Origin: Hyphomicrobium sp. | Lineage (GTDB): Bacteria; Pseudomonadota; Alphaproteobacteria; Rhizobiales; Hyphomicrobiaceae | DNA length: 63,132 bases | NCBI GenBank assembly: GCA_021732485.1 | Contig: JAKFUV010000020.1 | Location: 1 to 63,132 of the forward strand | Direction: 5' to 3' | Shown here: positions 1-8,218 of the stretch, in pieces | Numbering within the stretch: the first letter of the stretch is position 1 | Layout of the letters: each line of letters begins with the position of its first letter | The notes under the pieces: model-generated | The model's database searches: none | The model's input: only the letters and a program-made list of their open reading frames with translations | Told to the model about the DNA's origin: nothing | Made by a program: the position numbers and the translations under genes

Positions 1-167
1 ATGCTGTGGCTCGGCGTCATGCCATTTTGCTTAGCCGCCCAGTCGCGTTAGCGTGCGTGTTAGCGTACAACGCAGGCGTCTGCGAGCCACGACACCACTG
101 GAACAGCACCGGCCCGCCACTCAGCCGCCAATGGCCAATAGCGGCCAAAATCCGGGAACGACGAGCG

Positions 168-2171
168 ATGTCTGATAACACCAGCCCACTTTCCGTCGCA
201 GAAAAAGCAATCCGCGACAAACCGTGGATGTTTCGCACCTATGCCGGGCATTCGACGGCATCGAAATCGAACGCGCTCTATAAAATGAACTTGTCGAAAG
301 GCCAGACCGGGCTTTCCATCGCTTTCGATCTCCCGACCCAGACCGGCTACGATAGTGACCATGAACTGGCGCGCGGCGAAGTCGGCAAGGTCGGCGTGCC
401 GGTGTCGCACATCGGCGACATGCGAACGCTGCTCGACGGCATCCCGCTCGATCAAATGAATACCTCGATGACGATCAATGCGACTGCCGCGTGGCTTTTG
501 GCGTTGTATGTGGCGGTGGCCGACGATACCGGCGCGCCGCGAACAGCGCTGACCGGCACCATCCAAAATGACATCATCAAGGAATATCTGTCACGCGGCA
601 CCTACGTGTTTCCGCCCGAGCCGTCGCTGCGCTTGATCAAAGACACCATTGTGTTTTCAACCAAGCACGTGCCGAAGTGGAACCCGACCAACGTCTGCTC
701 GTACCACCTGCAGGAAGCCGGCGCGACGCCGGTGCAGGAACTGGCCTTCGCCTTGGCCACGGGCATCGCCGTGCTCGACACGGTGAAAGCATCGGGCGAA
801 GTGCCATCGGCTGAATTCAGCAATGTCGTCGGTCGCATGTCGTTCTTCGTCAACGCCGGCATGCGCTTCATCACCGAGATGTGCAAGATGCGGGCGTTCA
901 CCGAGCTTTGGGACGAAATCACGCGCGAACGCTACGGTGTCACCAACCCCAAGCACCGCATGTTCCGATATGGCGTTCAGGTGAACTCGCTCGGCCTCAC
1001 GGAACCGCAGGCGGAAAATAACGTCTACCGTATTTTGCTCGAGATGCTGGCCGTAACCCTGTCGAAAAATGCCCGCGCCCGCGCCGTGCAATTGCCAGCC
1101 TGGAATGAAGCGCTCGGGCTGCCGCGACCGTGGGATCAGCAGTGGTCGCTGCGCATGCAGCAGATCCTTGCCTATGAGACGGACCTGCTCGACTACGGCG
1201 ACATCTTCGATGGCTCGAGCGAAATCGCAAACAAAGTTGCGGCGTTAAAGGAAGAAGCCAAGTCCGAACTCGCGACGATCGAAAAGATGGGCGGAGCCGT
1301 CGCCGCCATCGATTATATGAAGCGCCGGCTGGTCGAGAGCGGCACCGGCCGCTTATCGCAAATCGAGAGCGGCGAGCTGGTCGTCGTCGGCGTCAACAAA
1401 TACCTTGAAACCGAACCTTCGCCGCTATCCACCGGCGCCGGCGCGATCATGGTCGTCGACCCGGCCGTCGAGGCCGAACAGGTCGAAAAGCTGAAAGCCT
1501 GGCGCTCGAACCGCGACGCCAAAAAAGCCGCCGCCGCGCTGGCTGACGTTGAGCAGGCGGCGAAGGAAGGCCGCAACATCATGGAACCGTCGATCGCGGC
1601 GGCCCGCGCCGGTGTCACCACCGGTGAGTGGGGAACGGCACTGCGCCGGATTTTCGGCGAATACCGAGCTCCGACAGGTGTCGCCCAAGCAGCCGTCGTC
1701 CGCGACGGCGCCGGGCTGGATGCGGTTCGCTCGCAGGTCGAAGCCGTCTCGAACACACTTGGCCGGCGCATTAAATTCCTGGTCGGCAAGCCAGGGCTCG
1801 ATGGCCACTCGAACGGCGCCGAACAAATCGCCGTGCGGGCCCGTGATGTCGGCATGGAGGTGGTGTATGAAGGCATCCGCCTGACGCCGGCGCAGATCGT
1901 GCGCGCAGCGGTCGATGAAGCCGTGCATGTGGTGGGGTTGTCCATCCTGTCGGGTTCGCACGTCCCGCTGGTCAAAGAGATCATGGACCGCATGCGCAAG
2001 GAAGGCCTCGACGACGTGCCGCTGATCGTCGGTGGTATCATTCCGCCGGAGGATGAGAAAACGCTAAAAGCCTTTGGCGTTGCGGCGGTCTACACGCCGA
2101 AGGATTTTCAGCTGAACGACATCATGGCCGATATCGTCCGTCTCGTGGATAGTCACGCCAAGGCGGCTTAA
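168..2171 (+). CDS. ecm: Ethylmalonyl-CoA mutase (coenzyme B12-dependent)
   Basis: A 667-aa B12-dependent acyl-CoA mutase. The N-terminal part is the TIM-barrel substrate domain (it opens KPWMFRTYAGHSTASKSN and continues GLSIAFDLPTQTGYDSDHE). The C-terminal part is the cobalamin-binding Rossmann domain, with the base-off signature D545-x-H547-x-x-G550. The length (about 650-670 aa, against about 710-720 for alphaproteobacterial methylmalonyl-CoA mutase) and the wording of the conserved blocks fit ethylmalonyl-CoA mutase. That enzyme converts ethylmalonyl-CoA to methylsuccinyl-CoA in the ethylmalonyl-CoA pathway of acetyl-CoA/C1 assimilation. The frame stays open upstream to base 6. I chose the ATG at 168 because family members start close to the KPWMFRTY block and the upstream 54 codons look non-coding. 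No other pathway gene is in the window. Methylmalonyl-CoA mutase is the main alternative. Confidence 0.93.
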   Translation: MSDNTSPLSVAEKAIRDKPWMFRTYAGHSTASKSNALYKMNLSKGQTGLSIAFDLPTQTGYDSDHELARGEVGKVGVPVSHIGDMRTLLDGIPLDQMNTSMTINATAAWLLALYVAVADDTGAPRTALTGTIQNDIIKEYLSRGTYVFPPEPSLRLIKDTIVFSTKHVPKWNPTNVCSYHLQEAGATPVQELAFALATGIAVLDTVKASGEVPSAEFSNVVGRMSFFVNAGMRFITEMCKMRAFTELWDEITRERYGVTNPKHRMFRYGVQVNSLGLTEPQAENNVYRILLEMLAVTLSKNARARAVQLPAWNEALGLPRPWDQQWSLRMQQILAYETDLLDYGDIFDGSSEIANKVAALKEEAKSELATIEKMGGAVAAIDYMKRRLVESGTGRLSQIESGELVVVGVNKYLETEPSPLSTGAGAIMVVDPAVEAEQVEKLKAWRSNRDAKKAAAALADVEQAAKEGRNIMEPSIAAARAGVTTGEWGTALRRIFGEYRAPTGVAQAAVVRDGAGLDAVRSQVEAVSNTLGRRIKFLVGKPGLDGHSNGAEQIAVRARDVGMEVVYEGIRLTPAQIVRAAVDEAVHVVGLSILSGSHVPLVKEIMDRMRKEGLDDVPLIVGGIIPPEDEKTLKAFGVAAVYTPKDFQLNDIMADIVRLVDSHAKAA

Positions 2172-2200
2172 TCGCGCTGTACGGATAGGAAGCACGATCG

Positions 2201-2545
2201 ATGCGGGAAGAAACGCGGAAAAAGTTGGAACGCACGCTGTGGATCGAGCGCGCGAAAATCGCCTGCATCGGCCTCGCCGTGGTTCTGGCTATTGCCGCTG
2301 TCTTCGAACTTGAAAACCTGGATCTCGCGGTCACCGACACGCGCGTCTCCGGCGTCGTGCAGGATGTCGACCCGCTGGTCTCAAAAACCAGTGCCGCCAC
2401 CGGCGTCAACGTCGGCGTCAAGTTGCCGGACGGGCGCCTGATCCGAGTCGTCGCGCTCAAAGAGCATACGCCCGAGGTCGGCGCGAACCTCGAGATCACC
2501 GAACATCACCACGCCACCGGCCGGGTGACGTACACGCTGCGCTAA
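2201..2545 (+). CDS. Small single-pass membrane protein, unknown function
   Basis: A 114-aa protein with a charged N-terminus (MREETRKKLERTLWIERAK), one hydrophobic segment at about residues 20-36 and a soluble remainder rich in beta-prone Val/Thr. The N-in topology would place residues 40-114 in the periplasm, where the pattern could form a small beta-barrel or OB-like fold. It starts 30 bp after ecm on the same strand, with GGAAG about 12 nt before the ATG, so it may be co-transcribed with ecm. I do not recognise the family. The codon use resembles its neighbours. Confidence 0.7.
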   Translation: MREETRKKLERTLWIERAKIACIGLAVVLAIAAVFELENLDLAVTDTRVSGVVQDVDPLVSKTSAATGVNVGVKLPDGRLIRVVALKEHTPEVGANLEITEHHHATGRVTYTLR

Positions 2546-2631
2546 TCAGTCTCGCGAGGCCGCCAAGAGACGCGCGTTGACGCGAGGGGCGGTGACGGTA
2601 TAGATCGCGGCTCGCACGAGTTCAAAGCTCA

Positions 2632-2717
2632 GCCTCTGTGGCGGAACGGTAGACGCGGCAGACTCAAAATCTGCTATTCGCAAGGGTGTGGGGGTTCGAG
2701 TCCCTCCAGAGGCACCA
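2632..2717 (+). tRNA. tRNA-Leu(CAA), CCA end encoded
   Basis: An 86-nt class II tRNA. The acceptor stem GCCTCTG (2632-2638) pairs with CAGAGGC (2707-2713), followed by discriminator A and an encoded CCA. The anticodon stem GCAGA/TCTGC encloses the loop CTCAAAA, giving anticodon CAA (reads UUG). A long variable arm and a T-loop with GGTTCGAGTCC follow, as expected for leucine. Confidence 0.96.
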
Positions 2718-2930
2718 CTTTATTTTTGCGCGTTCCGACTCGCGGTCCGCGAGCCGGCCGGAACGCGCGGGTGATCTAAGGTCGTGGCCGCAACGCGTGG
2801 GACTTATATGCGCAAGCAGCGCCACGATGGCCACACCGCACGGACAATGGCGCAACTCGTATCGACCCGTGATTGCCGCATTTCTCCGCGATGTGGTACG
2901 CATACCGACGATTTGTTTCGGGGATTTTTT

Positions 2931-3992
2931 ATGGTTTTGCGGGTTATCGCCCTGGCCATCTGCCTGATCTGCTCGGCCTCGATTTCAAAGACCGCCGTGG
3001 CTGGACCGGCGCTGCTGTTTGATCCATCGAACGGCAAGGTGCTGTATTCCGAAGATCTGGACACGATGTGGTACCCCGCATCGCTGACAAAGATCATGAC
3101 CGCATATCTCGCCTTCGAAGCCATCAAGAACGGAAAGTTGCGGCTCGACGACAAAATTCAATGCTCACTCGTTGCGACACTACAGCCGCCAAGCAAGATC
3201 GGCTTGCCGGTCGGCGGTGAGTTAACTGTCGATATGGCGCTGCAGGCCATCATCATCAAATCCGCCAACGACGTGACCGTGATGCTAGCCGAAGCTATCG
3301 CTGGTAGTGAACGCGCCTTCGTCAATAAAATGAACGCCACCGCGCAGCGCCTGGGCATGACGCGCACGCATTTCGAAAATACCAATGGCCTGCCCGACCC
3401 AGCGCAAGTCACCACCGCCCGCGATCTCGCCAAACTGGCCCGCGCCGTGTTGGCTGAGCACGGCCAGTACGCCCACTATTGGACGTTACCGGATATGCGG
3501 ATCGGCAAGCGCCGCCTCGGCAGTCACAACGCACTGCTCAGAACATTTCCCGGAGCCGACGGCTTGAAAACCGGGTTCACCTGCGATTCAGGATTCAATG
3601 TGGTCGCCAGTGCCACACGCGATGGACGCAAACTGATGGCAGTGGTTTTGGGCGAAAGCTCGGGCGACGAGCGGGCCGTTCGCGCGGCGAGCCTGCTTGA
3701 GCACGGGTTCACGAACTACGGCTGGAAAGACCTGTTTAATACGTCCAATATCGACACGCTGCCGATTGATCCGACGGCGAGAGCGGCCGCATCGGTGCGG
3801 CGATCGGTGATCGCATGGGACTGCGGCAACAATAAACGCCGCGCCGCCGAGGCCCGACGCAAAAAAACTGCAACGGTCAAAGCAGCCGACAAAGCGATGG
3901 CCGTGCCAACAGGTATTGATGCAATCGCGGTCGACCAGAAACCAGCCCTCAAAGGCTCGGTTGAGGGCAGTGGAGGCGTTGCGACGCCTTAG
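2931..3992 (+). CDS. D-alanyl-D-alanine carboxypeptidase (PBP5/6-type, S11)
   Basis: A 353-aa periplasmic serine peptidase that trims the terminal D-Ala of peptidoglycan stem peptides. All three active-site motifs are present: S51-LTK, S111-A-N and K213-T-G. The start at ATG 2931 gives a classical signal peptide (MVLRVIALAICLICSA, then cleavage near TAVAG). The open frame extends upstream to 2784, but those codons carry no family similarity. The C-terminal 90 residues are Ala/Lys rich and low in complexity instead of the usual PBP5 beta-domain plus amphipathic anchor, so membrane anchoring is doubtful. The gene stands alone between the tRNA and the accessory patch. Confidence 0.92.
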   Translation: MVLRVIALAICLICSASISKTAVAGPALLFDPSNGKVLYSEDLDTMWYPASLTKIMTAYLAFEAIKNGKLRLDDKIQCSLVATLQPPSKIGLPVGGELTVDMALQAIIIKSANDVTVMLAEAIAGSERAFVNKMNATAQRLGMTRTHFENTNGLPDPAQVTTARDLAKLARAVLAEHGQYAHYWTLPDMRIGKRRLGSHNALLRTFPGADGLKTGFTCDSGFNVVASATRDGRKLMAVVLGESSGDERAVRAASLLEHGFTNYGWKDLFNTSNIDTLPIDPTARAAASVRRSVIAWDCGNNKRRAAEARRKKTATVKAADKAMAVPTGIDAIAVDQKPALKGSVEGSGGVATP

Positions 3993-4046
3993 ACGGAGAT
4001 ATTATACTTCCCAAACCCAAGAATCGTGTATGGGGAGGGCTAGTCA

Positions 4047-4952
4047 ATGAGTGATCGAACTAGCAGTTTCGGAGGCGTGGCCAGCGATCGTTATGGACTC
4101 TTTAGTTTCTGGGATTTCATGCGCGAGATAAATCCGTTCGGGATCGCTGGTCTGTTCGAGGCCTATGAAAGGGTTCAGAGGATATTGAAGGCCACTGAGC
4201 AATTCAGGGTAGCCGGTTCTCCGCTGCCGCCAAAGATTACTATTCAAGTCGAGTACTCGGGCGAAGAGCTTGAAAATGGTGCCATTCTGGAATTCGTTCA
4301 TGCCCTTCGCCGCATCAGCGAGGAGGCAGAACTCACCAATTCGATCCGAAATTTAAAAGGGATCGAAGACGATCTCCCCAAAAGTTCGCAGCATGCCGAA
4401 TTTCTTCTCATGATGGTCTCACGGGAAATAATGCATCGTAGGTATTTGAGGTTGCCCATCGATCGCACCAAATACTTTAAAAGCGACGACCTAATTTCGG
4501 AAGCAGTAAAAAGTGCATTTAAGGAGGGTGTACCTTCGGAAATTAGATCCGCTGGAACCGCCTACGCTTGCGCGTTGCCCAACGCTTGTGTTTTTCACGC
4601 AATGCGTGCGGCTGAAGTAGGCTTGAGGATTATAGCAGCCAAGCTCGACGTCCCATTGACTGGAGACGAGCAACTTCAGAACGTTATTGATGGGATTAGA
4701 AAGGCGGCCAATAAACTTATTGAGGGGCCAAAGGTCCCCGGCAAGTCAGACCGGTGCCGATTCTACAGCGAGATCGCAATCGACGCCGGACACTTCAAAG
4801 ACGCTTGGCGAAATTACGTAGCTCACGCCAAAGCTGACTACAGAGATCCCCAAGCACTGAATGTGTTGTCAGCTACTTGTCACTTTTTCGAGGTGATAGC
4901 GGAACAGTTTTCAGAGGACGACTCGCCGCCTTTGGAGCCGAAAGCACCCTAA
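4047..4952 (+). CDS. HEPN-like protein with R-x4-H motif, unknown function
   Basis: A 301-aa soluble protein with no signal peptide. The C-terminal third is helical and carries R255-N-Y-V-A-H260, which matches the R-x4-6-H motif of catalytic HEPN RNase domains. The preceding helix (CVFHAMRAAEVGLRIIAAKL) resembles the first HEPN helix seen in DUF4145-like and similar families. The N-terminal 150 residues are not recognised. The gene is clearly lower in GC than its surroundings and sits at the edge of a patch with a second HEPN gene and an IS remnant, which suggests horizontal acquisition. Its 3' end overlaps the convergent 61-aa gene by 80 bp. The HEPN assignment is by motif and helix pattern only. 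Confidence 0.6.
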   Translation: MSDRTSSFGGVASDRYGLFSFWDFMREINPFGIAGLFEAYERVQRILKATEQFRVAGSPLPPKITIQVEYSGEELENGAILEFVHALRRISEEAELTNSIRNLKGIEDDLPKSSQHAEFLLMMVSREIMHRRYLRLPIDRTKYFKSDDLISEAVKSAFKEGVPSEIRSAGTAYACALPNACVFHAMRAAEVGLRIIAAKLDVPLTGDEQLQNVIDGIRKAANKLIEGPKVPGKSDRCRFYSEIAIDAGHFKDAWRNYVAHAKADYRDPQALNVLSATCHFFEVIAEQFSEDDSPPLEPKAP

Positions 4953-5058
4953 AGCTTTTGGTTGCCTCATCGGCGTCAACCCTAACTTCCTTAGCGGCTA
5001 CCTGAAACCGTTTGAACTGCTCTTTAGGTTCTAGCTCTGGTTCTTTGCGCTTGGGCAT
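4873..5058 (-). CDS. Small charged protein, unknown function
   Basis: A 61-aa basic/acidic protein opening MPKRKEPELEPKEQFKRF. It resembles short alphaproteobacterial hypothetical proteins built on a '(K)xExxPxEQxxRF' opening and a 'DEAxKxF' middle. It follows the HEPN gene on the same strand 12 bp downstream, so the three minus-strand genes between 5884 and 4873 look like one transcription unit. Its last 80 bp overlap the convergent HEPN-like gene ending at 4952. The function is unknown. Confidence 0.5.
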   Translation of the reverse strand: MPKRKEPELEPKEQFKRFQVAAKEVRVDADEATKSFRVLSAPKAASRPLKTVPLSPRKSDK

Positions 5059-5070
5059 TGTAATCCAACC

Positions 5071-5526
5071 TCATTTCGGCCCGTCTAGAGCCACGAAAAT
5101 AACGAAAGCCCTCTTAGCTTTTCGAGGCGAATTGGTGAAGGCGACAATCGCTGTTCGAGCGGCTTCAATATCCGCTTGAACAGCGGATTTGTAATATATT
5201 CCGGTAGGATCGTAATCCGCGCGGTGCCGCTTTTCCTGCATTTGAACGAACATGTCAGCGAAGTCTTGAATGTCGTTGGGGAAGTCGGCAATCCTCTTGT
5301 GGACGCACTGGTTTTTGACGTGGCCGTGCTTCAAAAATCGATAAGCTTGTACCCACGCCCTTTTGGTAGACTTGTCACTCACCATCGTGTCTGCACAGCA
5401 TTTGCAGAGGGTATGAAAAAGGGCATAGTATGTTGTACTACATGCCCTTCTCAAGTTGGATTGGCGAAGCCTTCTCGGGCCGCGAATAAGGTCGCTGGCC
5501 GTTATTAGAAGGTCATCTGGCTTCAC
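5071..5526 (-). CDS. HEPN-domain protein, possible toxin-antitoxin or nucleotide-associated partner
   Basis: A 151-aa protein starting at GTG 5526 (MKPDDLLITASDLI in translation). The frame runs on to an ATG at 5589, but the GTG start overlaps the upstream stop by only 14 bp and matches the family's usual opening. The helix RRACSTTYYALFHTLCKCC and the later block EKRHRADYDP are hallmarks of HEPN proteins of the MNT/HEPN kind. I see no clean R-x4-6-H nuclease motif, so RNase activity is uncertain. The gene overlaps the 3' end of the 5513-5884 gene, which implies translational coupling. It is AT-richer than the flanking core genes. Confidence 0.65.
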   Translation of the reverse strand: MKPDDLLITASDLIRGPRRLRQSNLRRACSTTYYALFHTLCKCCADTMVSDKSTKRAWVQAYRFLKHGHVKNQCVHKRIADFPNDIQDFADMFVQMQEKRHRADYDPTGIYYKSAVQADIEAARTAIVAFTNSPRKAKRAFVIFVALDGPK

Positions 5527-5884
5527 GCTTCTGCCCGCGTTCGTAGTCCACTTTGGAGACAAACGAGAGAAGCGGATAGATGTCCTCATCTATCTCGTCG
5601 AGCGTCGAGCGTAGCTGCCTAGTAGCGCCGGCAACCTTTTTCGCGTCATCGCCGCGCAAAACGCCAGTGAACACAGCCTCGACGCGCAGAATATCGTCCC
5701 CGTCTCTGTCGCGTTCCGGAGAAACTACGACGTCAACGATCTCAATATCGTCAAACAGCTTTCCGAGTTCTCTCAGGATTGCTCGGGATAGCCGCTCTTT
5801 GTCAAACTTCTTGACTGCCGCCACCACTGGTTGTTGACTCCTATCTGCAATTCGAATAGGCCGCGATGTCTCTATGATTCGCAT
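5513..5884 (-). CDS. Conserved-looking partner of the HEPN gene, unknown function
   Basis: A 123-aa protein starting at ATG 5884, which has a TAGGGG box about 9 nt upstream. An upstream in-frame ATG at 5926 is less likely. The central part contains IEIVDVVVSPERDRDGDDILRVEAVF, a beta-alpha pattern, and the C-terminus ends YPLLSFVSKVDYERG. It overlaps the HEPN gene by 14 bp and is read first. I recall similar protein pairs next to HEPN genes in alphaproteobacteria but cannot name a family. It has no nucleotidyltransferase GSxAR-G motif, so this is not a standard MNT antitoxin. Confidence 0.6.
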   Translation of the reverse strand: MRIIETSRPIRIADRSQQPVVAAVKKFDKERLSRAILRELGKLFDDIEIVDVVVSPERDRDGDDILRVEAVFTGVLRGDDAKKVAGATRQLRSTLDEIDEDIYPLLSFVSKVDYERGQKREAR

Positions 5885-5950
5885 ATATGGGCCCCTATGG
5901 TCAATCTGCCAGGTTTTACCTGACAACCTTTTTAGTCGATTCTGCCTTAG

Positions 5951-6439
5951 TTAGTTGGTGACCTTGCGCCCAAGCGGGCGGCGACCCTTTGGATGAGTGT
6001 CAGCACGGCCGAAAATGGTTTCGTCCACTTTGACGGTCTCGCCTTCGCCGCCCATAGGAGTAACCAGCGAACCCGAGCACATGGCTTCACGAATTCTGTG
6101 GCCCATGAACCAAGCGGTTTTCAGAGTGACGCCCAAGGTGCGGTGAAGCTGGTTTGAGCTAATGCCCTTCTTAGATCCTGCGATTAGGTAGAAGGCTTGC
6201 AGCCACAGATGCAGCGGAAGGTGGCTGGACGCAAATATGGTCCCGACAGTAACGCGGAACTGCTTGCGGCAGGCGTAGCACTTGTAGAGGCCAAACCGGG
6301 TGGCCTTGCCTTCCATTTTGGAGACGCGCTCTTTCTCAAAGCAGTGCGCGCATTGAGCGCCATGGGGCCAGATTTGAGCCTCGACCCACTTGTAGGCGGC
6401 TTCTTCGTTTTGAAGATGTTTTTGCGAAAGTAGCGATAT
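5951..6439 (-). pseudogene. IS1595-type transposase, truncated and start codon lost
   Basis: The reading frame encodes an N-terminal segment (SLLSQKHLQNEEAAYKWVEA, then a zinc ribbon CAHC...CYAC and LHLWLQAFYLIAGSKKGISS). It continues to the first catalytic block VKVDET and stops at GRKVTN. Family members have about 300 residues, so the last half, with the remaining DDE acidic residues, is missing. At the position where the start codon is expected, 7 nt after an AGGGAG ribosome-binding site, the in-frame codon is ATA (6439-6437) instead of ATG. The element is therefore dead by both truncation and start loss. It sits between the HEPN patch and normal-GC genes, marking this as an insertion hot spot. 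Confidence 0.85.
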
Positions 6440-6441
6440 CT

Positions 6442-6460
6442 GGAATCTCCCTGAGATTCC
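6442..6460 (-). promoter_or_regulatory. Hairpin sequestering the transposase ribosome-binding site
   Basis: A perfect 8-bp inverted repeat, GGAATCTC-3 nt-GAGATTCC. On the minus strand its loop and 3' arm contain the AGGGAG Shine-Dalgarno sequence of the transposase remnant. Such hairpins are known in IS elements, where they block translation from impinging transcripts. The role here is inferred from position. Confidence 0.55.
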
Positions 6461-6553
6461 AACATATTTTATCGCTTTGGGTTTGGCAAGTATAATATAG
6501 CCCCTTAGACAAACGCATTTGCCCCCACCCTCTCACGTAACGGCCGCGCCGGA

Positions 6554-6898
6554 TCACACCAGCAGTTCGAGCGGGCCATCGCGCAGAGTGCAGCCGGGGG
6601 GCTCCGCGTCGGGGCGAGCGTTTTCTGGCGTCGCCTGCGACGAACCCGGTGTGCCATCTTCGGACGGTTGTTCAGGGCCGGAGGCGCCATCTGCTTCGTC
6701 GGTCGCATCAGGGTTGATTTCGAAGGCGCGATCGGTGTCGGCAAAGTCGCCGGCCTGCGCAGTATCGAGCCAATCGGCGCGATCGTCCGCGTGCGCGCCA
6801 CCCCCACTGACAACGCTGCCCAAGGTGAGTGCTGCGACGGCAATTGCAGCCAAAGACGCGCTCAACCCGATCTTTGATCGCCTGAATTTGGTGCCCAT
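6554..6898 (-). CDS. Small secreted or anchored protein, unknown function
   Basis: A 114-aa protein with a basic N-terminus (MGTKFRRSKIG), a hydrophobic stretch (LSASLAAIAVAALTLGSVVSG) and a probable signal-peptidase site before AHADD. The mature part is acidic and low in complexity (Asp/Glu/Pro). It ends in PPGCTLRDGPLELLV, a compact tail that looks like the conserved part. AGGG about 8 nt before the ATG supports the start. It is the first normal-GC gene after the IS remnant. The function is unknown; export is inferred. Confidence 0.6.
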   Translation of the reverse strand: MGTKFRRSKIGLSASLAAIAVAALTLGSVVSGGGAHADDRADWLDTAQAGDFADTDRAFEINPDATDEADGASGPEQPSEDGTPGSSQATPENARPDAEPPGCTLRDGPLELLV

Positions 6899-7168
6899 GC
6901 CACGCCCTTTCGTTGGCTTTGCCAGAGTTCTAATTCAGAGTTCTAAACTCGACCTTAGAACCAGACCTGCGACGACGGTGCACAACAGGCCCAAGTTAAC
7001 CTTTGCCGCAAACTGCGCCGATCAGATGACCGGTGAATGGCGTCGATCTTGCTCTGACCGAACCCAAGGCACACCTCGAGCAGACCGCAGCGTCCAGGGC
7101 AGCACGCCGAGCCTCCGGCGGCAATCTGGCGTCAGAACCATCAGCTTAGCAACGAGTAGGACATTCCA

Positions 7169-7405
7169 ATGACGCCGTCACGCACCGCGAGCTGGCAAGA
7201 CGAGACGGACGCCACGCCGACACCGCGCGATGTGTTTTTCATGGCCGAAGTCTTAGAAGGCAAACATGGCGCTCATGCCGCCGAAGTGGCCGAGTTCTTT
7301 TCGGCCTATCACGGCGACAAGGGCGATGCGGGCCGCGCTTGGGCGTGGAGCGGCGTCGCCGAACTGGTGCGCACCCGTGAGCGCGCGCGATTGGAACAGC
7401 GCTAA
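7169..7405 (+). CDS. Small soluble protein, unknown function
   Basis: A 78-aa protein containing RDVFFMAEVLEGKHGAHAAE and a predicted helical C-terminus that ends in a run of Arg/Glu. GTAGGA lies about 9 nt before the ATG, and codon use is like the neighbours. No family is recognised and no signal peptide is present. The gene is isolated, with the CAP-domain gene converging on it. Confidence 0.55.
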   Translation: MTPSRTASWQDETDATPTPRDVFFMAEVLEGKHGAHAAEVAEFFSAYHGDKGDAGRAWAWSGVAELVRTRERARLEQR

Positions 7406-7496
7406 TGCTTGAGCCGCCAACATGAACTCACGGCTTGATCGGCGCCGCGACGACGACATCGATGCTCTTGATGCGTCTGGCAAACCAGCCAAAGAC

Positions 7497-7530
7497 TAAA
7501 AAACGAAAAAGCCGGGAGCAAGTCCCGGCT
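7497..7530 (-). terminator. Rho-independent terminator of the CAP-domain gene
   Basis: The stem AGCCGGGA/TCCCGGCT (7510-7517 and 7523-7530) with a 5-nt loop is followed on the minus strand by a T-rich run (7497-7509). It lies 32 bp after the stop codon of the minus-strand gene 7562-8218. Confidence 0.85.
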
Positions 7531-7561
7531 GGTGTGCGTTCAGGACATTCGTGTGCGCGGC

Positions 7562-8218
7562 TTACATCGGTGCGCCAAGAACCAGCGTCCAGAACGATTT
7601 GAATTCGGTCTTGGGATCCTGCACCAGTGCGATGCCCATGTGATCGGCATCTGACATCAGCAGGTTTTTGTTATGGCCGGGGCTGTCTTTCCAACCGCGC
7701 ATGACTTCAGTGAAGTCGATCTGGCCGGTGCCGACGTTCTCGGCCGCCAGGCGGGCCTTGTAGCCACTGCGCTTGACGCGATCCCATGGGTTCGAACCGT
7801 CGGAGCCATAGTGCGAAATACGATCCCACTTGGCGAGATCGCGCGAGTGGCCTTTGGCCGCTTCGGTCAGCTCGGGATTGAGCTTTAACGGTTTGAGGCC
7901 GTTTTCTTTGCGGTAGGCATTGATCAAATTACGCGCCATCTCGGAATCGAGCTGGGTGCGGGTATAGTCGCGATCGGCGAGAATGCCGCTCGGCGCGGTT
8001 TCGTAGGTGCCCGCCGGCGCCTGATCGTCGAGTTTGGCGACTTTCGTCAATCGCGGAGCGGACGGATCGCCGCCAAGCGCCGTGCTCGATTTGGATTTCG
8101 ACCCGAGGGACGATGTGGTGGGTGACGGGTCGACCATTCCCGACGACAGGGATGCGGACCCAAGACTGCAACCGGCAACGAGGGTTGCCAATCCGGCTGA
8201 AAGCGCGACGCGATACAT
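7562..8218 (-). CDS. CAP-domain (SCP/PR1-like) lipoprotein
   Basis: A 218-aa lipoprotein. The start is ATG 8218, with GGGAG 8 nt upstream; the frame opens 14 codons earlier. The lipobox LVAGC follows a short hydrophobic segment, giving a lipidated Cys. Residues of about 90-218 form the CAP domain: LINAYRKENGLKPLKLNPEL, HSRDLAKWDRISHYG, AAENVGTG and WKDSPGHNKNLLM, with conserved His and Glu residues. Bacterial CAP proteins are periplasmic or surface proteins of mostly unknown role. The gene is monocistronic and ends at the terminator 7497-7530. Confidence 0.88.
   Translation of the reverse strand: MYRVALSAGLATLVAGCSLGSASLSSGMVDPSPTTSSLGSKSKSSTALGGDPSAPRLTKVAKLDDQAPAGTYETAPSGILADRDYTRTQLDSEMARNLINAYRKENGLKPLKLNPELTEAAKGHSRDLAKWDRISHYGSDGSNPWDRVKRSGYKARLAAENVGTGQIDFTEVMRGWKDSPGHNKNLLMSDADHMGIALVQDPKTEFKSFWTLVLGAPM

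Noticed and set aside
6519..7172. Long plus-strand open frame (217 codons) opposite the secreted protein gene
   Set aside because: Its translation is Ser/Pro/Arg-rich low complexity without a ribosome-binding site, and it lies opposite the better supported minus-strand gene at 6554-6898.
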